62,012 nucleotides of DNA, taken from assembly GCA_964580585.1 (NCBI GenBank), contig CAZOKZ010000020.1, positions 1 through 62,012 on the forward strand, read 5' to 3'. The notes beneath the pieces were generated by a model, which worked only from the letters and a program-made list of their open reading frames with translations, did no database searches and was not told the DNA's origin. Both the position numbers and the translations under genes were made by a program. Shown one piece after another: positions 32,735 through 40,969 of this stretch. The stretch is from CAZOKZ01 sp964580585. Its GTDB lineage: Bacteria; Sumerlaeota; Sumerlaeia; SLMS01; JAHLLQ01. Numbering within the stretch: position 1 is the stretch's first letter; each line of letters starts with the position of its first letter.

Positions 32735-34210
32735 ATGAAAACCAAACGGTATCTCTGGATCTCTGCGATGCTTGCTTTGGGTCTGCTTTTCCCGGCCCTG
32801 GGCCTCGCACAGGAAGCGACCGAGGCGGCAGCTGCGTTGCCGAGCGTTGCGGAACTCTCTGAAGGTATTGGCACAAACAAAATCCTCGTGGACACAATCT
32901 GGGTGCTTGTCGCCGCAGTTCTCGTGATCTTCATGCAAGCGGGCTTTGCATGTGTGGAATGTGGTTTTGTTCGCGCCAAGAACGCCAACAACATCATGAT
33001 GAAAAACGTGCTCGATTTTTGTATCGGCGCGGTGGCCTTCTTTGTCGTCGGCTTTGCCATCATGTTTGGCGATGGCAACGGTTTTATGGGAATGTCGGGG
33101 TGGTTTATGTCAAATCCCGATGTGTTTGAAAACTCCCTTGGCTGGACAACGGTTCCGCTGATGGTCAAATTCATTTTCCAACTCGCCTTCGCCGCCACGG
33201 CTGCCACGATTGTTTCCGGCGCCATGGCCGAACGCACCAAATTCACCTCGTACATGGTTTACTCCGTTGTGTTGACGGCAGTCATCTACCCGATCGTCGG
33301 TCACTGGATTTGGGGCGGCGGCTGGTTGGCTGGCGCTGGCATGTGGGACTTCGCCGGTTCGACAGTCGTTCACTCGACGGGCGGTTGGCTGGCTCTGGTT
33401 GGCGCATTCTTCGTGGGCGCTCGCCGTGGCAAGTATGGTAGCGATGGCAAACCTCGCGCAATTCCGGGTCACTCGATTCCCATGGCTTCGCTCGGTGTGT
33501 TTATTCTGTTCATCGGCTGGTTTGGTTTCAATGCGGGCTCGACGATGGCGGCTGACTTTTCTGTTGGTTTGATTGCCGTCAACACGGCTCTGGCAGCAGC
33601 CACGGGTGCCATCGGCGCGTTATTCGCATCGAAGATTCTCTTCAAGACGTTTGATATTTCCATGACGTTGAACGGCCTGTTGGCTGGCCTGGTGGCGATC
33701 ACCGCTCCGTGCGCGTTCGTTTCTCCCGGCTCCTCGCTGATCATTGGTTTGTTGGGCGGCGTTGCAGTTGTCTTTTCAGTGGTCGCCATCGATCGCATCA
33801 AGATCGACGACCCGGTGGGCGCGATCTCGGTTCACGGCGTTTGCGGTGCGTTGGGCACGATCTGCGTCGGTTTGTTCGCCCAGGACATTATCCTGCCGGA
33901 AACCACTGGCAACGGTCTGTTCTATGGTGGCGGAGCGACCCTGCTGATTGCCCAGCTCAAGGGCATCGTTTCGGTCTTCCTGTTCTGTATCGTCACCGGC
34001 TCGATCCTGTTCGCAGGCATCAAGTACACCATCGGCCTGCGCGTTTCGGCTGAAGAAGAAGAAGAAGGTCTCGATATCGGCGAACATGGCCTGCACGCTT
34101 ACCCGGACCCGGGCTTCATCGGTATGGGCGGCGCAACCACCAGCCCGACCGCTGCGGCTGCCGCCATGGCACCGAAAGTCGAAAGCTTTGTCCCCGCAAC
34201 CGAATCCTGA
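32735..34210 (+). CDS. amt: Ammonium transporter
   Basis: 491 residues; AAAGGAAG 5 nt before the ATG. Signal peptide (WISAMLALGLLFPALGLAQ) and eleven membrane segments. Conserved parts are VIFMQAGFACVECGFVRAKN, AGSTVVHSTGGWLALVGA with one of the pore histidines, and AISVHGVCGALGTI with the other. It imports ammonium as NH3 or NH4+. The C-terminal tail (after residue 430) is long, acidic then Ala-rich (EEEEEGLDIGEHGL). PII follows after 108 bp, as in most amtB-glnK operons, and would block the channel when nitrogen is plentiful. Confidence 0.96.
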   Translation: MKTKRYLWISAMLALGLLFPALGLAQEATEAAAALPSVAELSEGIGTNKILVDTIWVLVAAVLVIFMQAGFACVECGFVRAKNANNIMMKNVLDFCIGAVAFFVVGFAIMFGDGNGFMGMSGWFMSNPDVFENSLGWTTVPLMVKFIFQLAFAATAATIVSGAMAERTKFTSYMVYSVVLTAVIYPIVGHWIWGGGWLAGAGMWDFAGSTVVHSTGGWLALVGAFFVGARRGKYGSDGKPRAIPGHSIPMASLGVFILFIGWFGFNAGSTMAADFSVGLIAVNTALAAATGAIGALFASKILFKTFDISMTLNGLLAGLVAITAPCAFVSPGSSLIIGLLGGVAVVFSVVAIDRIKIDDPVGAISVHGVCGALGTICVGLFAQDIILPETTGNGLFYGGGATLLIAQLKGIVSVFLFCIVTGSILFAGIKYTIGLRVSAEEEEEGLDIGEHGLHAYPDPGFIGMGGATTSPTAAAAAMAPKVESFVPATES

Positions 34211-34264
34211 TCCCCGACCCCAACGGGCGATGGCTCGAAATTGAACCCTGACTGAAAAACACCC

Positions 34265-34288
34265 GGCGCGCCCCGTGGCGGGCGCGCC
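34265..34288 (+). other. GC-rich hairpin between amt and PII gene
   Basis: Perfect 9-bp stem GGCGCGCCC/GGGCGCGCC with a 6-nt loop and no T-run. It may stabilise or partly attenuate the operon mRNA. Confidence 0.6.
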
Positions 34289-34318
34289 AAATTCAAAGAA
34301 AGCAAGGAGCCGACTTCC

Positions 34319-34657
34319 ATGAAGTATATCCAGGCCATCATTCAGCCCTACAAGATCGACGAGGTTATCTCGGCCCTCAATGGCATTGGCGTAGAAGGGA
34401 TGACTGTCACCGAGGTTCGCGGCTACGGCCGCCAGAAGGGTAAGAAAGAAATCTATCGCGGATCGGAATACAACGTTTCGTTCGTGCCCAAGCTGAAGAT
34501 CGAAATCGTTCTCAGCGAAACGCAAGCCGACGAAGCGGTGGAAACCATCCAGAAAGCGGCGCACACGGGCTCGATCGGCGACGGCAAGATTTTCGTCTTC
34601 CCCGTCGAAGCCGCTACCCGCATTCGCACCGGAGAGACCGCCGACTCGGCGCTGTAA
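34319..34657 (+). CDS. glnK: Nitrogen regulatory protein PII
   Basis: 112 residues, the standard length. AAGGAG precedes the start. The T-loop carries IYRGSEYNVSFVPK with Tyr at the uridylylation position 51, then KIEIVLSETQ; the B-loop TGSIGDGKIFV and C-loop IRTGETADSAL bind ATP/ADP and 2-oxoglutarate. It senses energy and nitrogen state and should bind Amt. GlnK naming follows its position after amt. Confidence 0.96.
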   Translation: MKYIQAIIQPYKIDEVISALNGIGVEGMTVTEVRGYGRQKGKKEIYRGSEYNVSFVPKLKIEIVLSETQADEAVETIQKAAHTGSIGDGKIFVFPVEAATRIRTGETADSAL

Positions 34658-34738
34658 AACCAAAACCTTTCCACCCATCTCCCTCAAGTACGTCGTGGTG
34701 CGCCGACCCACCAACCGGCCCACGGCACCCAAGTAAAC

Positions 34739-34780
34739 CTCCCCCGGCAACCTCGCGGACTGCCGGGGGAGATGTTTGTT
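34739..34780 (+). terminator. Terminator-like hairpin after PII gene
   Basis: Perfect 11-bp stem CTCCCCCGGCA/TGCCGGGGGAG (34739-34749, 34761-34771) with an 11-nt loop and a modest T-tail (atgtttgtt). It ends the amt-glnK operon, and could also act on the opposite small gene. Confidence 0.75.
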
Positions 34781-34789
34781 AGAGTGTTA

Positions 34790-34930
34790 TTATTTTCCAC
34801 TAGGAGGGTTATTCCCTCTGCCACCACCTGAAGGTTTACCTGTGGTGCTTGGCGCATTGGGTGGACGAGATGATCCGCCCCCACCTTTGGAACCAGCGCT
34901 ACCTTTGGAACCGCTGCCACCTTTTGCCAT
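34790..34930 (-). CDS. Gly/Ser/Lys-rich 46-residue protein
   Basis: The start codon at 34930 has GGAAAGG about 7 nt upstream. The peptide begins MAKGGSGSKGSAGSKGGGG and continues with SSRPPNAPSTTGKPSGGG, entirely low complexity, basic and without hydrophobic residues. Such small Gly/Ser/Lys proteins exist in many bacteria as disordered, perhaps stress-related or nucleic-acid-binding proteins. No function can be given. It is flanked by terminator-like hairpins on both sides, so it forms its own unit. Confidence 0.5.
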   Translation of the reverse strand: MAKGGSGSKGSAGSKGGGGSSRPPNAPSTTGKPSGGGRGNNPPSGK

Positions 34931-35029
34931 TGTTCTTTCCTTTCCGGAGCATGTCGATAAAAGTATTGAGGCAAAATAATTCATATGCCCAGTGATCCGA
35001 CAATACGTAGTAGTGACAGGTTCCAACTA

Positions 35030-35064
35030 TAAAATAAAAAAACCGCCAAACATTTGTCTGGCGG
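35030..35064 (-). terminator. Rho-independent terminator of the GGDEF gene
   Basis: On the minus strand the stem CCGCCA/TGGCGG (35064-35059, 35048-35043) is followed by TTTTTTTATTTTA. It lies 42 bp after the stop of the response regulator gene. Confidence 0.8.
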
Positions 35065-35105
35065 TGTACGTTTATTCCTCGTTTTTTTCAATCGGAATAC
35101 TTGGT

Positions 35106-36098
35106 TCAATTCACCAATCGTTCCAGCCCGTCGAGTTCGCTCATGTCCAATCCCAGGACAATCGACTCGGGCGTTTGCGAACCACCGCGCGCGCGGAAGA
35201 GCGCGTTGTCGGCGCAGGTGATCATTTCGTCCGGGGTCTGGAATTCTTTGTCGTTCAGTGTCGCGACGCCGTAGTGGATGCTGATGCCGATTTCGCGGTC
35301 GTGCAGCACGTACGGTTTGCGCAACGAATCGAGCAGGCGATGCACCGAACCATAGGTGGCGTCGGCGTCGGTTTCGGGCAGGATCACGCAGAACTGGTCG
35401 CCGCCGTATCGGCAGACGATGTCGTTGCGACGGACGTTTTTCTGGAGCCGATGGGCGAATTCACGCAGCAACGAATCGCCGATCAGGTGACCGTGCGCGT
35501 CGTTGATTTGCTTGAAGAACTCGATGTCGAGCATGACGAGCGACATGGGCCGTCCGTAGCGGATCGAACGGTTCATCTCGGTTTCCAGCGTGCGGAAAAA
35601 ATAGCGGTGGTTGTGCAGGCCGGTCAGTTCGTCGATATGAATTAAACGCGAGAGCATTTTGTTGTGGTTTTCGAGGCGCTTGATTTTTTCCACCGTGCGC
35701 AGGTGCATTTCCACGCGGGCAACCAGTTCGGAAGGGTCGAACGGTTTGGCCACGAAATCCGAGGCGCCGTTTTCGAGCCCGAGAACAATCAGGTCGGAGT
35801 CGTCGTGCGAAGAAACCATGACAATCGGAGTGTCGGTGGTTTTTTCCAGGTTTCGCAATTGCTTGATCAGACGCATCTCCGACGAAGCGGGCGCCGGAAC
35901 GTTCAGCAAAATCAGGTCGGGAACCTGGTGGTTGATGGCGATCAGGGCCTCGACGGCTGTCGAGGAGACACGCACCTCGAAACCGCGCTGCTCAAGGCAG
36001 CTTTGCAGGACCATGCGTTGGATTTTCTGGTCGTCCACCACCAAAATATCGGGCGATTTGGGGGATATAAGGCTGAAATCATTTACTTTCGGTATCAT
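35106..36098 (-). CDS. Receiver-GGDEF protein with degenerate active sites
   Basis: 330 residues from ATG 36098 (a longer start at 36134 lacks a clear ribosome site). Receiver domain residues 15-135 has the acidic pair in VVDDQ and Lys in VAKPF, but the phosphoacceptor position is Asn66 (LILLNVPAP) instead of Asp. The GGDEF domain begins DELTGLHNHRYF near 156; its signature reads GGDQF at 232-236, with Gln in place of the second acidic residue, and DIE replaces DxD near 191. An I-site RRND (223-226) sits five residues before it. Synthesis of c-di-GMP is therefore doubtful; it may bind the dinucleotide instead. Confidence 0.88.
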   Translation of the reverse strand: MIPKVNDFSLISPKSPDILVVDDQKIQRMVLQSCLEQRGFEVRVSSTAVEALIAINHQVPDLILLNVPAPASSEMRLIKQLRNLEKTTDTPIVMVSSHDDSDLIVLGLENGASDFVAKPFDPSELVARVEMHLRTVEKIKRLENHNKMLSRLIHIDELTGLHNHRYFFRTLETEMNRSIRYGRPMSLVMLDIEFFKQINDAHGHLIGDSLLREFAHRLQKNVRRNDIVCRYGGDQFCVILPETDADATYGSVHRLLDSLRKPYVLHDREIGISIHYGVATLNDKEFQTPDEMITCADNALFRARGGSQTPESIVLGLDMSELDGLERLVN

Positions 36099-36438
36099 TA
36101 TCGTAAACCCCGTGTGACCGTGACTTAGAATCATCGGCTTATTTGAGGATTATTTTTGAACAGAAGCCCCGGTTTGGCAATCTGCAATAAATAGCTTTAC
36201 CAACTTTCTTGATAAAAAATATTTATGTCATTGTTGTTGTTGGGTTTATCGTCCTTGCCTGGGATATTAAACTTCTGGATTGCAGATTTCTTTGGGATCA
36301 ACAGACGCAGCTTGGAAGGCCGCGCTGCCCCATTCCAATGCAAAGTTTCGCGCTTTAGGATTGCTCGGGCCGGGGGAAAGTCGCAAAAAAGCGCCCTCGG
36401 GCGCGAGCGTGTCCGAAGGTCACCGGAGAATTGCCACC
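36099..36438. other. Divergent intergenic region GGDEF gene / hisF
   Basis: 340 bp holding the promoters for the minus-strand GGDEF gene and the plus-strand hisF operon. An AT-rich stretch at 36180-36230 is the likeliest place for both. A GC-rich short hairpin (gcgccctcgggcgc) lies near 36393. No defined site is recognised. Confidence 0.5.
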
Positions 36439-37239
36439 ATGTTGGCCAAACGCATTATTCCCTGTCTGGACGTCAAAGGCGGTCGGGTTGTCAAAGGCAT
36501 CAATTTCGTCGAGTTGCGCGACGCGGGCGATCCGGTCGAGGCGGCGATTGCCTACGACAAAGCGGGCGCCGACGAACTCGTGTTTTTGGATATCACCGCC
36601 AGCCATGAACGCCGTGGCATCATGCACGAAGTCGTTCGCCAGACGGCGTCGCACTGTTTCATGCCGCTGACCGTCGGCGGGGGATTGCGTACCATCGACG
36701 ATATCCGCGCGATGCTCAACGCAGGCGCGGATAAGGTGTCGTTGAACACACCCGCCGTGCAAAACCCGGAATTCGTGCGCGAAGCCGCCAAGCGTTTTGG
36801 CACTCAGTGTATCGTGGTGGCGATCGACGCGCGTCGCCGCACGCCTCCGCCGGAAAATGGCACGCACGATTTGATGCAGCCCGATCCGGCCGGGTGGGAA
36901 GTTTACACGCACGGCGGTCGAACCCCAACGGGGATCGATGTGCTCGAATGGGCGCGCCGTGTCGAAGAACTTGGAGCGGGTGAAATTTTACTCACATCGA
37001 TGAACGCCGATGGCACCAAGACGGGTTACGATCTGGCACTGACTCGAGCGGTGAGCGAAGCCGTGACGATCCCCGTGATTGCCTCGGGGGGCGCGGGCAA
37101 CATCGACCACATGGCCGACGCGCTCGAATACGGAAAAGCCGATGCGGCGCTCGCGGCGAGCATTTTTCACTTTGGCGAATACACTATTGGCCAAGCGCGT
37201 GAATTGCTGGCTGAGCGCGGCATTCCGGTACGCACATGA
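36439..37239 (+). CDS. hisF: Imidazole glycerol phosphate synthase subunit HisF
   Basis: 266 residues. Cyclase subunit that uses ammonia from HisH to make imidazole glycerol phosphate and AICAR in histidine synthesis. RIIPCLDVKGGRVVKG carries the catalytic Asp near residue 11, VVAIDARRR the second Asp, and the phosphate sites are VGGGLRTIDDI and ASGGAGNIDHM. A slight insertion after IDARRR makes it about ten residues longer than usual. Its stop overlaps the first GT-C gene (ATGA), an unusual partner; no other his gene is present. Confidence 0.96.
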   Translation: MLAKRIIPCLDVKGGRVVKGINFVELRDAGDPVEAAIAYDKAGADELVFLDITASHERRGIMHEVVRQTASHCFMPLTVGGGLRTIDDIRAMLNAGADKVSLNTPAVQNPEFVREAAKRFGTQCIVVAIDARRRTPPPENGTHDLMQPDPAGWEVYTHGGRTPTGIDVLEWARRVEELGAGEILLTSMNADGTKTGYDLALTRAVSEAVTIPVIASGGAGNIDHMADALEYGKADAALAASIFHFGEYTIGQARELLAERGIPVRT

Positions 37240-39092
37240 CCGACTGGCCGTGCGGGCGTGACGTGTTGTTTTACGCGTTGCTGGCGTTCGTGCCGCAACT
37301 GGTGTTGTGGCTGCATCCGACGGCGTTTCCGTTTTTGTATCCTGCGGGCGATATTGCTCAGACGTATTGGAATCACTGGTGGTTCGACCAGGCGATTTCG
37401 CATTTTCAAAATCCGTATCAATGCCCGGTGCTGTTTCATCCGTATGGCTCGCCGCTTTACATGACGACGTTCGAGCTCGTGGATATCGTCGCGACGTGGC
37501 CGTTTCGTGCGCTGGGCGGTGTGATCGTCAGTTACAAAGCCGCGCTGTTTTTGAACACACTGTGGACAAGTGTTGCGGCGCATGCGTTGGCGCGTCGGAT
37601 TGGTATCGAGCGCATCGGGGCGCTGGTTGTGGGAATCGTGATGGCGCATTGTTCGTATCGGTTCATGAACGTGCAGGCGATTTCGCTTCTTGCGACGGGT
37701 CATCCGCTGTTTTTGCTGTGGGCGCTGGCGGGTTGCGTGAAAAACCCCGGGGGACGGAGGGACGGAGTGCTGCTTGGTGTGGCGACGATTTTGTGCGTGT
37801 TCAGCAACTTGTATTATTTGTTGTTTTTGACGTTGCTCGTTCCTGCGGCGGCGCTTGGCGCGTGGGCGCTGGGCGGTTGGAGGCCGAGCAAAGACACCTT
37901 GCGTGGCATGGCGAAAATCGCGGCCATTGCGTTCGCCGTCGCCATTGTGCCCGTCGCGTGGTTTTATTGGGGGACGGTGAAGAACGCGGGTTACATGGGA
38001 ATGGTGGACGAATTTCCGGTTGTTACAAAAGTGCGTAACTCGGCCGATTTGCTTCAGCTTGTCTTCCCCACTTGGCTTCGGGAAATCGTGACGGGCGTCT
38101 CCGTCCCCGAGGAACCGTATCGTATGGTGGCGTTGCCGTTGCGTGCGATCAGCTATGCGCCGCCGCTGTTGCTTGTAATGATAGCGGCGGGTTGGTTTTT
38201 TGCACGCAAAGGAGTCGTTCATTCCCAGGACGAAAGACGATTGTCGCGTGGTGTTGTCACGTCATTAGCGTCATTTGTACTAGTGGCGATGCTCGTGGCG
38301 CTCGGGCCAACAGTGAAAGTTTGGACTCAAGTGGACCCTGCCGACGTGAAGGTTCTGAAAACCGGTGCACCGCCAGAGTGGCGGGGCGTCTCCGTCCCTT
38401 CGCCCATGCGCCTGGTTGATGCGCTGCCGCTATGGAACCATATTCGCGCCCCGGGACGCGCGGGGTACTTTTTTCTCCTGGGGACGGTGCTTCTATTGGC
38501 GACTCCGTTTGAGCGTGTCGTGAAATATCTGCAGTCACGCGCACATTCGAGCCAATTCGGTTTGGCTCCATTTGTGCCGTTGATCGTTTTGTTGGGCGTT
38601 TATGCCGAATTGTTTGGTGGATTTTATCCGGTCGAACCTACACGCCCACATCCGGTTTACGAAGAGTTGAAATTTTTGCCGGGGGACGGAGCTGTACGAG
38701 AGTTTCCCGATCGCGGATATTATTTGAACGGCATGATGATGTTTGCCCAGACGATTCATGAAAAACCATTGGCTGCGGGGTATTTGTCGCGCGATCTGGC
38801 GGGTTACGATCGTTGGTTGGAAACCCGTGCGTGGGTGACGATGACGCGCGATATCATCGACGCGGAGAGCAGCCGCGAATTGTCTCCCGAAGAGCGCGCC
38901 GCGTTCCTCGATTCCGCGCGCGAAGACAACGTGCAGTTCCTGATTGCAAATCCAGCCTTCTTTTTTTCGTATGACGATCCTTATTTGCTGCATCGATTTT
39001 TAGTAGGGAATCGTTTGGCGCGTCCTCTCGATGCGAACGACGAAAAAAAGATGGCATTTGAATTATTAACGAACGCGGGGGACGGAGAATGA
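37236..39092 (+). CDS. Polytopic GT-C-like membrane protein, copy 1
   Basis: 618 residues with about ten hydrophobic segments over residues 8-460, then a soluble C-terminal part. An early loop GDIAQTYWNHWWFDQAI (acidic residue after the first helix) and FHPYGSPLYMTTFELV resemble GT-C type glycosyltransferases that use lipid-linked sugars. The C-terminal part contains VREFPDRGYYLNG and TIHEKPLAAGYLSRDLAGYD. The next gene is a paralog: bases 37241-37976 are identical to 39118-39853, while the remaining 60 percent has diverged. Its ATG overlaps the hisF stop and its end overlaps the paralog start, so three genes are coupled. Function inferred from topology only. Confidence 0.78.
   Translation: MTDWPCGRDVLFYALLAFVPQLVLWLHPTAFPFLYPAGDIAQTYWNHWWFDQAISHFQNPYQCPVLFHPYGSPLYMTTFELVDIVATWPFRALGGVIVSYKAALFLNTLWTSVAAHALARRIGIERIGALVVGIVMAHCSYRFMNVQAISLLATGHPLFLLWALAGCVKNPGGRRDGVLLGVATILCVFSNLYYLLFLTLLVPAAALGAWALGGWRPSKDTLRGMAKIAAIAFAVAIVPVAWFYWGTVKNAGYMGMVDEFPVVTKVRNSADLLQLVFPTWLREIVTGVSVPEEPYRMVALPLRAISYAPPLLLVMIAAGWFFARKGVVHSQDERRLSRGVVTSLASFVLVAMLVALGPTVKVWTQVDPADVKVLKTGAPPEWRGVSVPSPMRLVDALPLWNHIRAPGRAGYFFLLGTVLLLATPFERVVKYLQSRAHSSQFGLAPFVPLIVLLGVYAELFGGFYPVEPTRPHPVYEELKFLPGDGAVREFPDRGYYLNGMMMFAQTIHEKPLAAGYLSRDLAGYDRWLETRAWVTMTRDIIDAESSRELSPEERAAFLDSAREDNVQFLIANPAFFFSYDDPYLLHRFLVGNRLARPLDANDEKKMAFELLTNAGDGE
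37241..37976 (+). repeat. 736-bp perfect duplication, left copy
   Basis: Identical to 39118-39853 as far as I can read, including all three frames of translation. Ends inside a GGGGGACG run close to the decamer. Covers codons 2-247 of the first GT-C gene. Confidence 0.9.
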
Positions 39093-39105
39093 CGGCTCCG
39101 TCCCC
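39078..39105 (+). promoter_or_regulatory. Decamer hairpin around a start codon
   Basis: GGGGACGGAG (39078-39087) and CTCCGTCCCC (39096-39105) pair as a perfect 10-bp stem whose 8-nt loop AATGACGG contains the ATG of the second GT-C gene and the TGA of the first. It could influence coupling of the two. Confidence 0.7.
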
Positions 39106-40942
39106 AGGTGAATCTCGCGACTGGCCGTGCGGGCGTGACGTGTTGTTTTACGCGTTGCTGGCGTTCGTGCCGCAACTGGTGTTGTGGCTGCATCCGACGG
39201 CGTTTCCGTTTTTGTATCCTGCGGGCGATATTGCTCAGACGTATTGGAATCACTGGTGGTTCGACCAGGCGATTTCGCATTTTCAAAATCCGTATCAATG
39301 CCCGGTGCTGTTTCATCCGTATGGCTCGCCGCTTTACATGACGACGTTCGAGCTCGTGGATATCGTCGCGACGTGGCCGTTTCGTGCGCTGGGCGGTGTG
39401 ATCGTCAGTTACAAAGCCGCGCTGTTTTTGAACACACTGTGGACAAGTGTTGCGGCGCATGCGTTGGCGCGTCGGATTGGTATCGAGCGCATCGGGGCGC
39501 TGGTTGTGGGAATCGTGATGGCGCATTGTTCGTATCGGTTCATGAACGTGCAGGCGATTTCGCTTCTTGCGACGGGTCATCCGCTGTTTTTGCTGTGGGC
39601 GCTGGCGGGTTGCGTGAAAAACCCCGGGGGACGGAGGGACGGAGTGCTGCTTGGTGTGGCGACGATTTTGTGCGTGTTCAGCAACTTGTATTATTTGTTG
39701 TTTTTGACGTTGCTCGTTCCTGCGGCGGCGCTTGGCGCGTGGGCGCTGGGCGGTTGGAGGCCGAGCAAAGACACCTTGCGTGGCATGGCGAAAATCGCGG
39801 CCATTGCGTTCGCCGTCGCCATTGTGCCCGTCGCGTGGTTTTATTGGGGGACGCAGCAGTCGCACGCCCACCTTGAGATGGTGAAAGAATATCCGCTCGC
39901 GACAAAGATTCGTGGTTCAGCGGAATTATTGCAGCTCCTATTGCCCGCTTGGCTGCGCGAGATAGCCACGGGCGTCTCCATCCCCGAGGACGCGTATCGC
40001 GCGATGACGTTGCCATTGCGGGCGTATTCCTACGCGCCACCGGTGGTGTTGGTGCTCGGCGCGTTGGTCTCCTGGTGGAAGCTGCGTCTGTCTTCGGATG
40101 AAAAATCGACACGCAAACCGTTACGCGCGGCGCTGATCGTTTTTGCGCTCGTTGCAGTGTTTGTGGCGCTCGGGCCTTCGATCAAAATTTGGACAACTTC
40201 CGATCCGGCCGATGCGGTAAACACCCATCAAACGGTACCGCCGGAGTGGCAGGGCATCTCCGTCCCCTCTCCGATGCGATTGCTTGGTTACTTGCCGTTG
40301 TGGAACCACATTCGCGCGTCGGGCCGGGCGGGGTATTACATGTTGCTCGCTCTTTGTTTGCTGATGGCGCCGGTGTTTGCGCGTGGGGTTCAAACGTTGC
40401 GCATCAGGATCGACGGCCGCTCGCCGGGGGTTGCCAAGCTGTTGCCGCTGGTGGCGGTGCTGCTGATTTATGCGGAAGAATTCCATGGCGTTTACATCAT
40501 CGAACCCGCTCCCGCGCATCCGGTTTACTCTGTGTTGCGCGATCAGCCCGGCACCGGAGCCGTGCGTGAATTCCCCGATATCGGGTTTTATACGAACGGG
40601 TCGATGATGTTTGCCCAGACGATTCACGAAAAACCCCTGGCGGCGGGATATTTGTCGCGCGATCTGGCGGGGTACGATCGTTGGTTGGAAACCCGCTCGT
40701 GGGTGACGATGACGCGGCGGGTATTGGCGGGCGAAGTTTTGGAACTTTCGCCTGCCGAGCGAACGGAATTTCTTGAATCCGCCGCCACTGATGGGGTTCA
40801 ATATATTGTGTGGAATCCGCACGAAGCCACCTGGGTTCGCTCCGACGCGGTGCCCAGATTTTTGTTGGCCCACCGGTTGGCCGATCTGTTGGAATTCAGC
40901 GATGAGGATAAAATGGTATTTGTTTTGAGGCCCGCATCATAG
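39089..40942 (+). CDS. Polytopic GT-C-like membrane protein, copy 2
   Basis: 617 residues. N-terminus MTAPSPGESR is unlike copy 1; from residue 11 to about 255 it is identical to copy 1, then the two differ, sharing roughly half the residues. Same topology, same late motifs (GAVREFPDIGFYTNG, TIHEKPLAAGYLSRDL). The identical 5' block within a diverged pair indicates gene conversion or an assembly artefact. Coupled to copy 1 by ATGA overlap with the start in a decamer hairpin. Likely role: transfer of a sugar from a lipid carrier, as inferred for GT-C proteins. Confidence 0.78.
   Translation: MTAPSPGESRDWPCGRDVLFYALLAFVPQLVLWLHPTAFPFLYPAGDIAQTYWNHWWFDQAISHFQNPYQCPVLFHPYGSPLYMTTFELVDIVATWPFRALGGVIVSYKAALFLNTLWTSVAAHALARRIGIERIGALVVGIVMAHCSYRFMNVQAISLLATGHPLFLLWALAGCVKNPGGRRDGVLLGVATILCVFSNLYYLLFLTLLVPAAALGAWALGGWRPSKDTLRGMAKIAAIAFAVAIVPVAWFYWGTQQSHAHLEMVKEYPLATKIRGSAELLQLLLPAWLREIATGVSIPEDAYRAMTLPLRAYSYAPPVVLVLGALVSWWKLRLSSDEKSTRKPLRAALIVFALVAVFVALGPSIKIWTTSDPADAVNTHQTVPPEWQGISVPSPMRLLGYLPLWNHIRASGRAGYYMLLALCLLMAPVFARGVQTLRIRIDGRSPGVAKLLPLVAVLLIYAEEFHGVYIIEPAPAHPVYSVLRDQPGTGAVREFPDIGFYTNGSMMFAQTIHEKPLAAGYLSRDLAGYDRWLETRSWVTMTRRVLAGEVLELSPAERTEFLESAATDGVQYIVWNPHEATWVRSDAVPRFLLAHRLADLLEFSDEDKMVFVLRPAS
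39118..39853 (+). repeat. 736-bp perfect duplication, right copy
   Basis: Identical partner of 37241-37976 at an offset of 1877 bp. Confidence 0.9.
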
Positions 40943-40969
40943 TGCCGAGCCGCAAAAGGGGTGGTATCA

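Noticed and set aside
36386..36406. Terminator upstream of hisF (gcgccctcgggcgc)
   Set aside because: The hairpin would have a 2-nt loop and lacks a T-run.
37167..38222. Long minus-strand frame opposite the GT-C genes (and its repeat at 38981-39871)
   Set aside because: Extremely Arg/His/Gln-rich translation typical of antisense to a membrane protein; it only persists because the block is duplicated.
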